The notes under the pieces: model-generated | What the model was told of the DNA's origin: nothing | The model's database searches: none | Seen by the model: only the letters and a program-made list of their open reading frames with translations | Shown here: positions 8,687 through 17,800 of the stretch, piece after piece | Layout of the letters: the number at the start of each line of letters is the position of its first letter | How positions within the stretch are numbered: the stretch's first letter is position 1 | Translations under genes and position numbers: made by a program | DNA from: Granulicella aggregans | Lineage (GTDB): Bacteria; Acidobacteriota; Terriglobia; Terriglobales; Acidobacteriaceae | Direction of reading: 5' to 3' | Assembly: GCF_025685565.1 (NCBI RefSeq) | Contig: NZ_JAGSYE010000002.1 | Location: forward strand, 620,001 to 684,000 | Length of the DNA: 64,000 bases

Positions 8687-10072
8687 ATGTTTGAGAACCT
8701 TTCCGATAAGCTGCAACGATCTTTTAAGCACCTGCGTGGCCAGGGCACCATCACCGACGAAAACATTGGCGAAGCGCTGCAGGAGATCCGCCTCGCTCTG
8801 CTGGAGTCCGACGTAAACCTTACGGTCGTCGACGAACTCGTAAGCCATATTCGCACCAAAGCTATGGGGACCCAGGTCACTACAGCTCTCAGCCCTTCGG
8901 AGCAGATCGTCAAAATCGTCCACGACGAGCTTGTGAATGTGCTGGGCAAGGACACGGCGAAGTTCAAGACCGCCTCGCAGCCGCCGAGCGTGATTCTTAT
9001 GGCCGGACTGCAGGGTTCGGGTAAGACCACGACCTCTGGCAAGCTGGGTCAATGGCTGAAGAAGTCCGGTCACCGGCCCATGCTGGTCTCCGTGGACGTC
9101 TATCGTCCCGCTGCGCGGCAGCAGTTGGCCATCGTCGCCAAGAGCATCGGAGCCAATATTTACGAGGGCGACCTCAAGGGCGAGACGGCGAACTCCGACC
9201 TCGTGCTTCGGTTGGCCAAGGAAGCTCGTCGTGAAGCGGCAAACTTCGGCTGCGACATCCTGATCGTCGACACCGCGGGCCGCAACCAGATCGACGCCGC
9301 GCTGATGGACGAGATGGCGCAGTTGAAGAAGCTGCTGAACCCATCGGAGATCCTGTTCGTCGCCGATGCGATGACCGGACAGGACGCGGTGAAGTCGGCA
9401 AAGAGCTTCCACGATCTGCTGGCGCTGACCGGCGTCGTGCTGACGAAGATGGACGGCGACGCGCGCGGCGGTGCTGCGCTGTCGATCCGCCACGTGACCG
9501 GAGCTCCGATCAAGTTCCTCGGAACCGGCGAAAAGCCGGACGCCTTCGAACCCTTCCACCCAGACCGCATCGTCAGCCGCATCATGGGCATGGGCGACAT
9601 CGCCACGCTGCTCGAACGTGCGGAAGAGAAACTCGACCGCGGCAAGGCAGAGCAGTTTGCGAAGAAGGCGCTCTCGGGCGATGGCTTCTCGCTCGACGAC
9701 TTCCGCGACCAGTTGCGACAGATCAAGAAGATGGGATCGATGAAGTCGATCCTGAAGATGCTGCCCTCGGTCGGCCCATTCGCCGGCATGGCGCAAGCGG
9801 CGGAGAACGTCGACGAGAAGCAGTTCACGCGGGTGGAGTCGATCATCAACTCGATGACGAACAAGGAGCGCCAGGACCACGAGATCATCTCCGGCAGCCG
9901 CCGCAAGCGCATCGCGAAAGGCAGTGGCACGACGGTGCAGGACGTGAACAATCTGCTACGTCAGTACGCGCAGATGAGAAAAATGTTCAAGACGATGGGC
10001 GGCGGCGGAGGCATCAAGGCGCAGCAGAGGATGATGAGCCAGATGCAGGGGAAGCAGCGGTTCGGGCGGTAG
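8687..10072 (+). CDS. ffh: Signal recognition particle protein Ffh (SRP54)
   Basis: 461 aa, the usual length. N domain helices at about residues 1-85, G domain with GLQGSGKTTTSGKLG (G1), VDVYRPAARQQL, DTAGR (G3) and TKMDGDARGG (G4), then a Met-rich M domain with SIINSMTNKER and RRKRIAKGSGTTVQDVN, which binds 4.5S RNA and signal peptides. It ends in a Gly-rich tail with Met-rich repeats. Ffh with SRP RNA targets inner-membrane proteins co-translationally to FtsY and SecYEG. The SRP RNA gene is not visible in this window. The next gene begins 26 bp downstream. Confidence 0.98.
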   Translation: MFENLSDKLQRSFKHLRGQGTITDENIGEALQEIRLALLESDVNLTVVDELVSHIRTKAMGTQVTTALSPSEQIVKIVHDELVNVLGKDTAKFKTASQPPSVILMAGLQGSGKTTTSGKLGQWLKKSGHRPMLVSVDVYRPAARQQLAIVAKSIGANIYEGDLKGETANSDLVLRLAKEARREAANFGCDILIVDTAGRNQIDAALMDEMAQLKKLLNPSEILFVADAMTGQDAVKSAKSFHDLLALTGVVLTKMDGDARGGAALSIRHVTGAPIKFLGTGEKPDAFEPFHPDRIVSRIMGMGDIATLLERAEEKLDRGKAEQFAKKALSGDGFSLDDFRDQLRQIKKMGSMKSILKMLPSVGPFAGMAQAAENVDEKQFTRVESIINSMTNKERQDHEIISGSRRKRIAKGSGTTVQDVNNLLRQYAQMRKMFKTMGGGGGIKAQQRMMSQMQGKQRFGR

Positions 10073-10098
10073 CTTAGACAGATTGGAGCGGGCCGCTC

Positions 10099-10425
10099 AT
10101 GGGACTGGATGTCGTCGAACTCGTCATGCGCTGCGAAGAGGTCTTCGCGATCGAGCTTCGCGACGAAGATATGGAGCGGGTGCGAACGGTCGGAGACCTT
10201 TACACTGCGATCTGCAAGGAACTCAAGTTCGCACCTTGCGTGGCACCGACGCTCGAAGCCGGGAAAAATCGCCTGCCGCAGAAGGTTCTAAATCTGGAAC
10301 CTGATGTCTGGAACGCTGAAGATACATGGGCGACCCTCGTCGCCATTTTCGTGGATCAACTCGCAGTCGATGAAGAAGAAGTGGTGCCATCTGCCGATAT
10401 CGCCAACGATCTCCGGGCAGACTAG
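10099..10425 (+). CDS. Acyl-carrier-protein-like protein with the two halves in permuted order
   Basis: 108 aa from ATG 10099, after a GGAGCGG site. Residues 2-43 (GLDVVELVMRCEEVFAIEL, then TVGDLYTAICKEL) match the second half of an acyl carrier protein: helix II, the loop and helix III, beginning where ACP has DSLD. After a linker of about 25 residues, residues 73-108 (WATLVAIFVDQLAVDEEEVV, ending IANDLRAD) match the first half of ACP: helix I up to the DLGAD just before the phosphopantetheine serine. So the fold seems circularly permuted, with the cut at the prosthetic-group site. The serine position is Met/Gly at the start and absent at the end, so 4'-phosphopantetheine attachment looks impossible. 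Its job is unknown. It follows ffh by 26 bp. Confidence 0.75.
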   Translation: MGLDVVELVMRCEEVFAIELRDEDMERVRTVGDLYTAICKELKFAPCVAPTLEAGKNRLPQKVLNLEPDVWNAEDTWATLVAIFVDQLAVDEEEVVPSADIANDLRAD

Positions 10426-10453
10426 ATCCGACCGGTGATATTCTCAAGTCGTT

Positions 10454-10699
10454 ATGATCCGCCTCGAACTCCAACCCGAGACCGAAGCCCAGCTCGCCGC
10501 AGAAGCGCAGGCTCGCGGCCTCGCGCTGGACCGCTACATCGAGAAGATCGTAGAAGGTCGTCCTGCTGAGCAGCTTTTCGCCCAACAGAAGGCTCGCTCA
10601 ATCAGCGAAGCGATTGACCGCATCCTCGAACTGCGCGAAGACTCGGATATCGGGGGCCTCAACGTTAAAGACCTCATCAACGAAGGCCGCAAGCACTGA
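10454..10699 (+). CDS. Putative antitoxin of a VapBC-type module
   Basis: 81 aa. The N-terminus (MIRLELQPETEAQLAAEAQA, then a long helix) resembles ribbon-helix-helix antitoxins that bind their own promoter. The C-terminal part (about residues 40-81) is acidic/helical and would wrap the toxin. Its TGA overlaps the ATG of the PIN-domain gene by one base (TGATG), the usual coupling in type II modules. The family is assigned mainly from position and this N-terminal pattern, so it could be another small DNA-binding antitoxin fold. Confidence 0.75.
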   Translation: MIRLELQPETEAQLAAEAQARGLALDRYIEKIVEGRPAEQLFAQQKARSISEAIDRILELREDSDIGGLNVKDLINEGRKH

Positions 10700-11115
10700 T
10701 GACAACGTTCGTCGTTGACGCCTCGGCCACCTTGCCCTGGTGTCTGAAAGACGAAGAGTCAGCCTGGACAATTAGCCTTCTTCGCCGTCTCAGCACTGGC
10801 GACCGAATCATCGTCCCCGCCCACTGGCCCACCGAAGTCTCGAACGGGCTGCTGATGGCGACCCGCCGCAAGCGCATCCCGGAAGGCCGTGCCGCTCTGT
10901 TCTGGGATGAGCTGGCAATCCTTCCCATCACGGTCGAACAAGCCCTCACCCCCACACAAGCAAAGTCCGCGCTCGCCCTTTGCGATCAGCACCGACTGAC
11001 CGTATACGATGCCGGTTATCTTGAACTGGCCAAGAGGATGGGTATTTCTTTGGCCACGCTCGACGGCGATCTACGACGGGCGGCTGTGGCCGAAGGAGTC
11101 TCGCTCTTTCGATAA
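10699..11115 (+). CDS. PIN-domain ribonuclease toxin, VapC-like
   Basis: 138 aa, full PIN length. The acidic catalytic set is visible: D8 in TFVVDASATLPW, E in HWPTEVSNGL, D in TVYDAGYLELA, and D in ATLDGDLRRAA. VapC toxins are Mg-dependent RNases that cleave tRNA or rRNA when the antitoxin is degraded. It is translationally coupled to the antitoxin gene. Two short inverted repeats follow the stop codon and may end the transcript. Confidence in the fold is high; the RNA target cannot be inferred. Confidence 0.87.
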   Translation: MTTFVVDASATLPWCLKDEESAWTISLLRRLSTGDRIIVPAHWPTEVSNGLLMATRRKRIPEGRAALFWDELAILPITVEQALTPTQAKSALALCDQHRLTVYDAGYLELAKRMGISLATLDGDLRRAAVAEGVSLFR

Positions 11116-11125
11116 AGCGGAGCCA

Positions 11126-11168
11126 TTAGCCGGCTAAGCAGATTTATTACGCCACCATCAAAATCTGC
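11126..11168. repeat. Palindrome plus adjacent hairpin after the PIN toxin gene
   Basis: TTAGCCGGCTAA (11126-11137) is a perfect 12-base palindrome. It is followed directly by an 8-bp inverted repeat, GCAGATTT at 11138-11145 with AAATCTGC at 11161-11168 (15-base loop). There is no T-run, so a simple intrinsic terminator is not obvious. It could stop or stabilise the toxin transcript or regulate the small gene at 11210. Confidence 0.35.
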
Positions 11169-11209
11169 ATCTCACTTCGTGTTGTGAAATTAAGTAGCAC
11201 GGAGAAAGT

Positions 11210-11353
11210 ATGCTCATCCTTCTTATCGTTCTGATTCTGGTCTTCGGGTTTGGCGGCTATCGCATGGGGCCTGGCCTCGGGTACTACGGCGGAGGCGGCA
11301 TCGGCACAATTCTGCTGATCGTCCTTATCTTGTATCTGCTCCACGTCATATAA
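11210..11353 (+). CDS. Tiny hydrophobic protein, DUF3309-like (47 aa)
   Basis: ATG at 11210 follows GGAGAAAGT, a good ribosome-binding site, and runs 47 codons to TAA. The protein has a hydrophobic start (MLILLIVLILVFGFGG), a Gly/Tyr-rich middle (GYYGGGGIG) and a hydrophobic end (TILLIVLILYLLHVI). The Ile/Leu runs flanking a Gly-Tyr turn are the pattern of the small DUF3309 family, probably two short membrane helices with a hairpin. Function is unknown. It stands alone between a toxin gene and an acetyltransferase on the other strand. Confidence 0.7.
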   Translation: MLILLIVLILVFGFGGYRMGPGLGYYGGGGIGTILLIVLILYLLHVI

Positions 11354-11446
11354 CTAACCAGACCGCACCCACTGCATCGATGCATTCATCCTTCGCGCCG
11401 TAGCGATCGTTTCCACGCGTCGCGGCTCGAAGGGTGGCCGTGTCGC

Positions 11447-11986
11447 TCAAACCACGCCTTTCACCATCCGCACCACCGTAATTCCTTCCCCTGCACCAAC
11501 CGGCACAGTAATCTCTTCCAGCTTGCGATAGCCCTTGAGGCTATACAGCGGTACGCCTGAAAGCGTGCTTCCCATCTCAAAGCTCTTGAAGCCTGCGTCT
11601 TTCGCGGCATCTTCAGACCGTACCAGGATTGCCGTACCCAGCCCCTGCCGCGCAAACGATGGGTGGATGAAGATGGCACGGATCTTTGCGGCGTCCTTCT
11701 GCGGATCAAGAAGCTCCGGCTCAATCGCTTCGACTTGATGGTCGCCGCCGTAGAGCGTCTTACGCTTGCTCCATCCACCGCAGCCCGCGAGTGCGCCGTC
11801 TTCCGAAAATGCGAGCAGATACGTACCATCTGCGACCAGTTGCGTGTCGACAGTGAAGACCGTTGTAAGCGCGAGTTCGCGTTGTTCGGGCGTGTATTCG
11901 ACCTGAAGCGTGAGAACCGAGGCGGCGATAAGCTCGCGGATGGCGGGGATGTCGGCCACAGTGGCGGCGCGGAAGTGGAAGGCCAT
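11447..11986 (-). CDS. GNAT-family N-acetyltransferase
   Basis: 179 aa. The GNAT fold is recognisable from the N-terminal FRAATVADIPAIRELIA, the central strand pair AKIRAIFIHPSFARQGLGTA (beta-4 plus the acetyl-CoA-binding R-Q-G-L-G-T loop), and the following helix with SEDAAKDAGFKSFEM. The C-terminal PLYSLKGYRKLEE gives the Tyr that is often the general acid. The substrate cannot be predicted. The gene is monocistronic on the minus strand, divergent from the dienelactone hydrolase gene, with about 165 bp between them. Confidence 0.9.
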   Translation of the reverse strand: MAFHFRAATVADIPAIRELIAASVLTLQVEYTPEQRELALTTVFTVDTQLVADGTYLLAFSEDGALAGCGGWSKRKTLYGGDHQVEAIEPELLDPQKDAAKIRAIFIHPSFARQGLGTAILVRSEDAAKDAGFKSFEMGSTLSGVPLYSLKGYRKLEEITVPVGAGEGITVVRMVKGVV

Positions 11987-12151
11987 CGAAACAGTTTAGC
12001 GGGCGTGAGGGTTTGTGGCACTTCGCCCACCTTAGCGAAGATAGAGCTGTCGCGAAGATGGGGCGCCCGAACTGGTGGCGGTTCATCGCGTGAATTCAGA
12101 TGCTCCGGCTGCGGTTGTCGCGAGATGCGGGTGCGGATTACACTTCTCCGC

Positions 12152-13114
12152 ATGAAGCCATTCTGGAACCGCTCCCTGCTCAAGCTTGCTGCCGCCCTCG
12201 TTCTGGTTCCACTCGCCGCCCCGGTTGTTCATGCACAGGATTGGGCAAAGGCGAGGCTGGACAAGTCGCCACGGCACCGCGAGTGGGTGACGCTGAAGCA
12301 TGATGGGCGCTCGTTGCAGGCGTATGTCGTCTATCCCGAGGTGAAGCAGAAGGCCACCGTCGTCGTGCTGATCCACGAGATCTTCGGGCTGAGCGACTGG
12401 GCGAAGGAGATGGCGGACGAGATCGCGGCGGAGGGTTACATCGTCGTCGCGCCGGATCTGTTGAGCGGCATGGGGCCAAAGGGAGGCGGCTCCAGCGAGT
12501 TTGCCGATCAGGAAGCGACGGTCAAAGCTGTATCCGGCCTGGACGCGGCGGTAGTGACGGCGGACCTCGATGCGGCGGCGGACTATGGCAAGAAGCTGCC
12601 GTCGGCCAATGGCAAACTCGCAGTGGCAGGCTTCTGCTGGGGTGGCGGCAAGACCTTCGCGTTCGCGACGCATCGTAAAGACCTCTCCGCGGCGTTTGTC
12701 TTCTACGGTCCGCCGCCATCGGATGTGACAACGATTGTGGCCCCGGTGTACGGCTTCTATGCGGGCAATGATGCGCGCATCGATGCAACGCTGCCGGACA
12801 CCATTACAGCGATGAAGGCGGCGGGAAAGAAGTTCGAGCCAGTGACCTATGACGGCGCTGGACATGGCTTCATGCGTGCAGGCGAAGACCCGGCCCCGAC
12901 GACGACCGAGGCAAACAAGCAGGCTCGGGAGAAGGGCTTTGCGCGGCTACTGATGTTGTTGAAGCAGGTAGATCAGCAGACGGCGCAACTTGCCGTTCCG
13001 GACATGGATCGTTCCGTTGCGAAGCAGGCGAAAAACGCCGCTCCGATGAGTTGCGAGCACGGAACTGTGACGACGGACACGGCCAAGACGAAGACGTCGG
13101 CTGCGATAATGTAG
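12152..13114 (+). CDS. Exported dienelactone hydrolase family protein
   Basis: 320 aa from ATG 12152, chosen because it begins a clean signal peptide (basic MKPFWNRSLLK, hydrophobic core, cleavage near VVHAQ). Mature alpha/beta hydrolase with VVVLIHEIFGLSDWAKEMAD (oxyanion region), nucleophile elbow GFCWGGG with Cys instead of Ser, acid region YAGNDARID and catalytic His in GAGHGFMR: the Cys-Asp-His triad of dienelactone hydrolases. The family opens lactones in aromatic catabolism, but exported members act on unknown esters. The peroxiredoxin-like gene begins 2 bp after its stop, so the two are probably cotranscribed. Confidence 0.93.
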   Translation: MKPFWNRSLLKLAAALVLVPLAAPVVHAQDWAKARLDKSPRHREWVTLKHDGRSLQAYVVYPEVKQKATVVVLIHEIFGLSDWAKEMADEIAAEGYIVVAPDLLSGMGPKGGGSSEFADQEATVKAVSGLDAAVVTADLDAAADYGKKLPSANGKLAVAGFCWGGGKTFAFATHRKDLSAAFVFYGPPPSDVTTIVAPVYGFYAGNDARIDATLPDTITAMKAAGKKFEPVTYDGAGHGFMRAGEDPAPTTTEANKQAREKGFARLLMLLKQVDQQTAQLAVPDMDRSVAKQAKNAAPMSCEHGTVTTDTAKTKTSAAIM

Positions 13115-13116
13115 GG

Positions 13117-13797
13117 ATGGACGCGACACCGCAGATAAGCCTTCAGGACAGGCTCGACGAAATTACAACCAGGACGCGCTCGCTGGTCCAGGCCGATCGG
13201 CTGGCGATCTCGGAACAGGCCACGGCAGAGCTGTTCGCGTCGGGCATCGAAGAAGGAATTTTGAAGGCGGGGGCGCTGGCGCCGGAGTTCAGTCTCGTCG
13301 ACGCGCGGTCGCGCAAGGTCGTCCAGTTGGCCGACCTGATCGCGCTGGGGCCGACGGTTGTCAGCTTCTTTCGCGGCAGGTGGTGCCCCTACTGCGTGAC
13401 CGAGATGGAGACGTGGCGCGAGCTTCAGCCGGAACTGCGCAAGCGTGGGGCGCTGTTTGTATCGATCGCGCCGCAGAGTGTGCGCCAGAGCAATTTCATG
13501 ATCGAGCAGCATGCGCTGACGTTTCCCGTGCTCTCCGATCCCGGCGCGGCCGTTGCGGAGGCCTACGGTGTTGCCTACAGCATTCCCGAGGTCCAGCGCC
13601 GCTACTACCAAAGCATTCTGATCAACATCCCCTTCAATAACGCGGGACTGAGCTATCACAATGCGACGGAGGCAAGCTGGCGGCTGCCTTTGCCAGCAAC
13701 TTTTCTAGTGAAACAGGATGGCGTAATCGCCTATAGCCAGGCGCATGCGGACTTCCGCGTGCGGACAGAGCCGGCGGAGATTCTGGCGCTTCTTTGA
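13117..13797 (+). CDS. Peroxiredoxin-like thioredoxin-fold protein (AhpC/TSA)
   Basis: 226 aa from ATG 13117, which follows the hydrolase stop after 2 bp. An N-terminal helical stretch (about residues 1-55) leads into an AhpC/TSA thioredoxin fold: APEFSLVDARSRKVVQLADL, then the active site FFRGRWCPYCVTEME with a CPYC pair rather than a typical peroxiredoxin PxxxT/SxxC loop. LPATFLVKQDGVIAY gives the cis-Pro region. This is the redoxin subgroup annotated as peroxiredoxin-like; it may reduce peroxides or act as a disulfide reductase. It is convergent with nei, 79 bp away. Confidence 0.9.
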   Translation: MDATPQISLQDRLDEITTRTRSLVQADRLAISEQATAELFASGIEEGILKAGALAPEFSLVDARSRKVVQLADLIALGPTVVSFFRGRWCPYCVTEMETWRELQPELRKRGALFVSIAPQSVRQSNFMIEQHALTFPVLSDPGAAVAEAYGVAYSIPEVQRRYYQSILINIPFNNAGLSYHNATEASWRLPLPATFLVKQDGVIAYSQAHADFRVRTEPAEILALL

Positions 13798-13876
13798 TCG
13801 AAAGAACGGGCACGAACAAACTAAAAGCAGATCCTCCGACTTCGTCGAAGGACGCCAAGGATTTGGAAGATCGGAC

Positions 13877-14806
13877 CTAACAGCCAACTTTGCGGCGGCG
13901 AGGGGCTTGGGTGCGACCGACCGGAGCGGGCACCGAGGCAGTGCCTGACTCGATCTTTGACTCAACCCACGGCTGGCATTGCGGGCACCAGTAGGTGGAG
14001 CGTGCCTGCTCGCCTTGTTTGCGCATCATGATGGAGGCACCGCAGCGGCGGCACTCTTCGCCCTGACGCCCGTAGACCCAGAGACGTTCGTCGCGGTTGG
14101 AGTTGCCCGTTGTCCTTCGATTGCCGAAGTACGTGACGATGCCGTCCCCCGAACCGTCGAGAACATTGACCTGCATGTAACGCTGGGCGAACTCGGCCAT
14201 CTGTTCCCTCTCTCGCGGCGTAATGGTGTTCATGGCGCGAAAAGGGTTGACGCCAGCGATGAAGGCGACCTCACTCTTGTAGACATTCCCAAGACCAGCG
14301 AGCACGCGCTGATTCAGTAGGGCGACGGCGATCTCGGCGTTCGGATTCGCGGCGGCATAGTCCGCGAGCCGCTTCGCGCCTGCTTCGACGGTGAAGCCTT
14401 CCGAAAGAATGTCGGGGCCCAGCTTCGGGATCTGCGTATAGCGTTCGAGCGAGCGAGCGGTGTGGAACTCCACCACGGGGACGTTGAAGGCGACGGCTTC
14501 GAAGTCTGCGGTGCGGATGACGGCACGCATGGCGCGATGAGGCATGCGCCAGCGCTCGCCGGTGCGATAGATGTGCCAGCTTCCGCTCATCAGCATGTGC
14601 GTGACGAGGATGAGATCGCCGGAGAAGTGCATGAGACACCACTTGCCCCGCGACTCGACCTTCTCGATGGTGCGGCCGATGATCGGGGTGTCGTCGTTCA
14701 CGCGAGCGAGCGGTGCGAGGCCGGTCTCGAAGCCGGTGACGATCTTGCCGCCAATCGCGCGTTGCAGAGCGCGGGCCGCTCGGTAGATTGTGTCGCCTTC
14801 AGGCAT
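13877..14806 (-). CDS. nei: Fpg/Nei-family DNA glycosylase (endonuclease VIII-like)
   Basis: 309 aa. It begins MPEGDTIYRAARAL; catalytic Pro2 and Glu3 with the following GDT point to the Nei branch rather than Fpg. A helix-two-turn-helix region is present (LLNQRVLAGLGNVYKSEVAF, with the conserved Asn-Lys). The C-terminal zinc finger CRRCGASIMM with WCPQC is intact. It removes oxidised bases and nicks the abasic site. It overlaps the 3' end of lhr by 8 bp, so the helicase and the glycosylase are made from one transcript; lhr and nei are also neighbours in Mycobacterium. Confidence 0.93.
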   Translation of the reverse strand: MPEGDTIYRAARALQRAIGGKIVTGFETGLAPLARVNDDTPIIGRTIEKVESRGKWCLMHFSGDLILVTHMLMSGSWHIYRTGERWRMPHRAMRAVIRTADFEAVAFNVPVVEFHTARSLERYTQIPKLGPDILSEGFTVEAGAKRLADYAAANPNAEIAVALLNQRVLAGLGNVYKSEVAFIAGVNPFRAMNTITPREREQMAEFAQRYMQVNVLDGSGDGIVTYFGNRRTTGNSNRDERLWVYGRQGEECRRCGASIMMRKQGEQARSTYWCPQCQPWVESKIESGTASVPAPVGRTQAPRRRKVGC

Positions 14807-17800
14807 TGGGTCGCGCCTCTCTTTGTTGGCCGGGGAGAGGCGGCAGATTGCGGCGAACGTTGAAGCCCATAGGGGCGGCCTGGAAACCGGCGTCGAGGAG
14901 GATGCGGGCGATCGGATGTTCTGCTACCGAAATGCCATTGATCGTTGTGATGAGCATTCCCGCACGGTCATTGCCCATCGTGCTTTCGTGCTGGACACGG
15001 GTTACCAGAAACTCCGCAAGTGAGCGAGCTGTTTGTGTCCGCTGCGGTTCTTCTTCAGGGAGGAAGATCTGCAGGTTGGGGTTGCCGCGGCGCAGGTAGG
15101 CGATCAACGAACCGTTGCAAAGAATGACGCGCGCGCCGACGCTGCGCGTAAGCGACGATGACGCATCGGGCGCAGCGGGCCAGCGTAGGAGCGAGCCATA
15201 GGGATTAGCCGGATCGGTGGCGGCGAGTTGGACGATCTCGCTCTTGCCAGGGTCGGGGTCGTTGCGCAGGGAACGCAGGAGATCAACGGCTGCGGGCATG
15301 GCGAACTGCGTTGCTCCGAGGTCCGCGGCGAAGTAGCCACGACGGACTTTGCCACTCTCTTCGAGCGCCTTCATCACGTCATAGATGGCGGAGAAGCCAC
15401 CGGGGAGGTTCTCGGCATGCGCGGTCTCGCGGAGGACGACGCCGTAACGAGTGAGCAGTTGCTGTGCGATGGCGTGCGACCAGTTGGTAGCGGAGCGGTC
15501 GGAATCGAAGGCCGTCGCCTGCAGCGTCCAGCGGCCTTGCACAGTTGGCGGAGTTGTACGGCGCGAGCGGAAGGCGCTCTGGTTATGAACGCGCTTCGCA
15601 GGGCGAGAGTTGGTGGAAGGACGATCGCAGTAAGCGCGGAGAGCGGCGAGGCCGTCGTTGCGAAGCTGGCCGCGCCAGACCAGGTTCCAGATGGCATCGA
15701 TGGTCTCGCCGGGATAGCCGCCGCCGAGGGCGTCGTGGATGTCTGCGAAGAAGGACGCTCCATGGCTCTGCAAATAGGTAACAATGGCGGTTTCTTTTTC
15801 TGCTGCGCCCGCGTACTTCTCTTCTCCCCTTTCCCTCGTCCCTTCTCCCTGCGTTATGGGCCACAGCTCTGGTAATTTCTCCGCCAAGTACAGGCCGATG
15901 CGGCCATCGCGCTCGCCGATGGGATCGAGTCCGGCCCAGACGACTTCGCCGGCAGCGATGAGGGTGTCGAGGTCAGAGGGCTTATAGTTCATCAGCCTCG
16001 CAGGCAGTATCTCGGTCTCGAGGATGGAGGCGGGGAGCGGTGCGCCTTGGAGGTTTTCGATCACGTCGAGGAGAGCGTCGAGGCCGCGTCGAGGTTGGAT
16101 GACGCCCTGCCAGCGTGTGATGAGCCGTGCGAGGGTGCGCTGTTCGACGGGCTCGACTTCCTTGCGAAGGCGGGCCAGAGACTTCCTGCGAATGGTGCGG
16201 AGGACTTCGTTGTCGCACCATTCGCGATGGATGCCGCCGGGGCGGAAGCCGCCTTCGACGATGCGACCTGTACCGACAAGCCGATTCAACGTGGTGTCGA
16301 CTACATCTGGCGAGAGCGCAAAGCGGCTTGCGGCCTGATGTGTCGTGAAAGGGCCGTGGGTGCGACCGTAACGGCGCAGTAGGTCGAAGAGTGCTTCAGG
16401 GACTGCGTTGAGGAAGGCTGAAGGCAGGCCGGGTGGAAGAGGCACGCCAAGGGCATCGCGGTAGCGGCCAGAATCTTCCACAGCGATAAATCGCTTCTCT
16501 CCCGCCACGGTGACTTCAAGTACGCGCCGTGCCTTCGCCAGACGGTCCGCTGAATTTGCAACTTCTTCGGTTACACACCTGCGGAGAAGCTCTGCACGAG
16601 TGAGGTCTCCAAGGCGAAGGAGAAGATCATGCACGCCGTCCATGTTCTTCGCCTTGTAGGTATCAGCAAGGCACTGCAGTTGTTCTTCGGTCTCTTCGAT
16701 GGCATTGAGGTCGAGCAGCTCGCGAAGATCGGCGTCGCCCATCAATTCGCGGAGCTGGTCCTGGTCGATGGACAGCGCCTGCGCGCGCCGTTCGGCCAGG
16801 GGAGCGTCACCATCGTAGATGTAGTTAGCAACGTAACTGAAGAGTAACGCGGAGGCAAAGGGCGATGGCGTCCGTGAATCGACGGTGTGGACGCGGAGTG
16901 AACGGTTGCCGACGGCGCGGAGAATCTCCATCAACGCGGGCATGTCGAAGACGTCGCGCAGGCACTCGCGATAGGCCTCCAGCAGAATCGGAAATGATGA
17001 GTAGCGAGAGGCGACGCTGAGCAGGTCGTAGGCGCGCTTGCGCTGTTGCCATAGGGGCGTGCGGCCATCGGCGCGGCGGCGTGGCAGTAGTAGAGCACGG
17101 GAGGCGCTCTCGCGGAACTTCGCTGCGAAGAGAGCGGTCGAGCCGAGTTGGCGCAGGACGAGTTCGGCGGCTTCTTCAGGTTCAAGCAGCAGCGGTTCGA
17201 TGGGCGGAGCTTCGTCGGCCTCGGGGAAGCGCAGAACGAAGCCGTCTTCGCTCCACATGGTCTCGACTTCCATGCCGTTGTTGCTGCGGATCTTTGCCGT
17301 GGCAGCCATGGCCCAAGGCGCGTGGATGCGACTACCGAAGGGCGTCAGCACACAGACGCGCCAGTCACCAAGCTCGTCGCGGACGCGCTCGATGACGATG
17401 TTGCGGTCGTCGGGAACGGTGACTGTCGCGATCTCCTGGTCGGCGAGATAGCGCAAGACGTTCTCGGCGGCCCGAGGTTCGAGGTCGTGTTGCGAGACGA
17501 GTTGCGTGATCGCGACGCTGCGTGGCATCTCCCGCAACTCGCGGACAAGAGCGCCGATGCGGTGGCCAAACTCCAACGGTCGGCCTGCGCGGTCGCCGTG
17601 CCAGAAGGGCATCTTGCCCGGTTCTCCAGGAGCGGGCGAGACAAGGACGCGGTCATGATTGATCTCGTCGATGCGCCAGGTCGAAGCGCCCAAGATGAAG
17701 GTGTCACCGGTGCGCGACTCGAAGACCATCTCTTCATCCAGCTCGCCGACGCGCAGGGGCTTGCTGGCTCCTGAGAGGAAGACACCGTAGAGGCCGCGGT

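Noticed and set aside
8566..9042. N-terminal extension of the XerD-like gene opposite ffh
   Set aside because: The frame is open but runs antisense through ffh; the conserved Xer fold begins at MDPNANV at 8565 and the total length then matches XerC/D.
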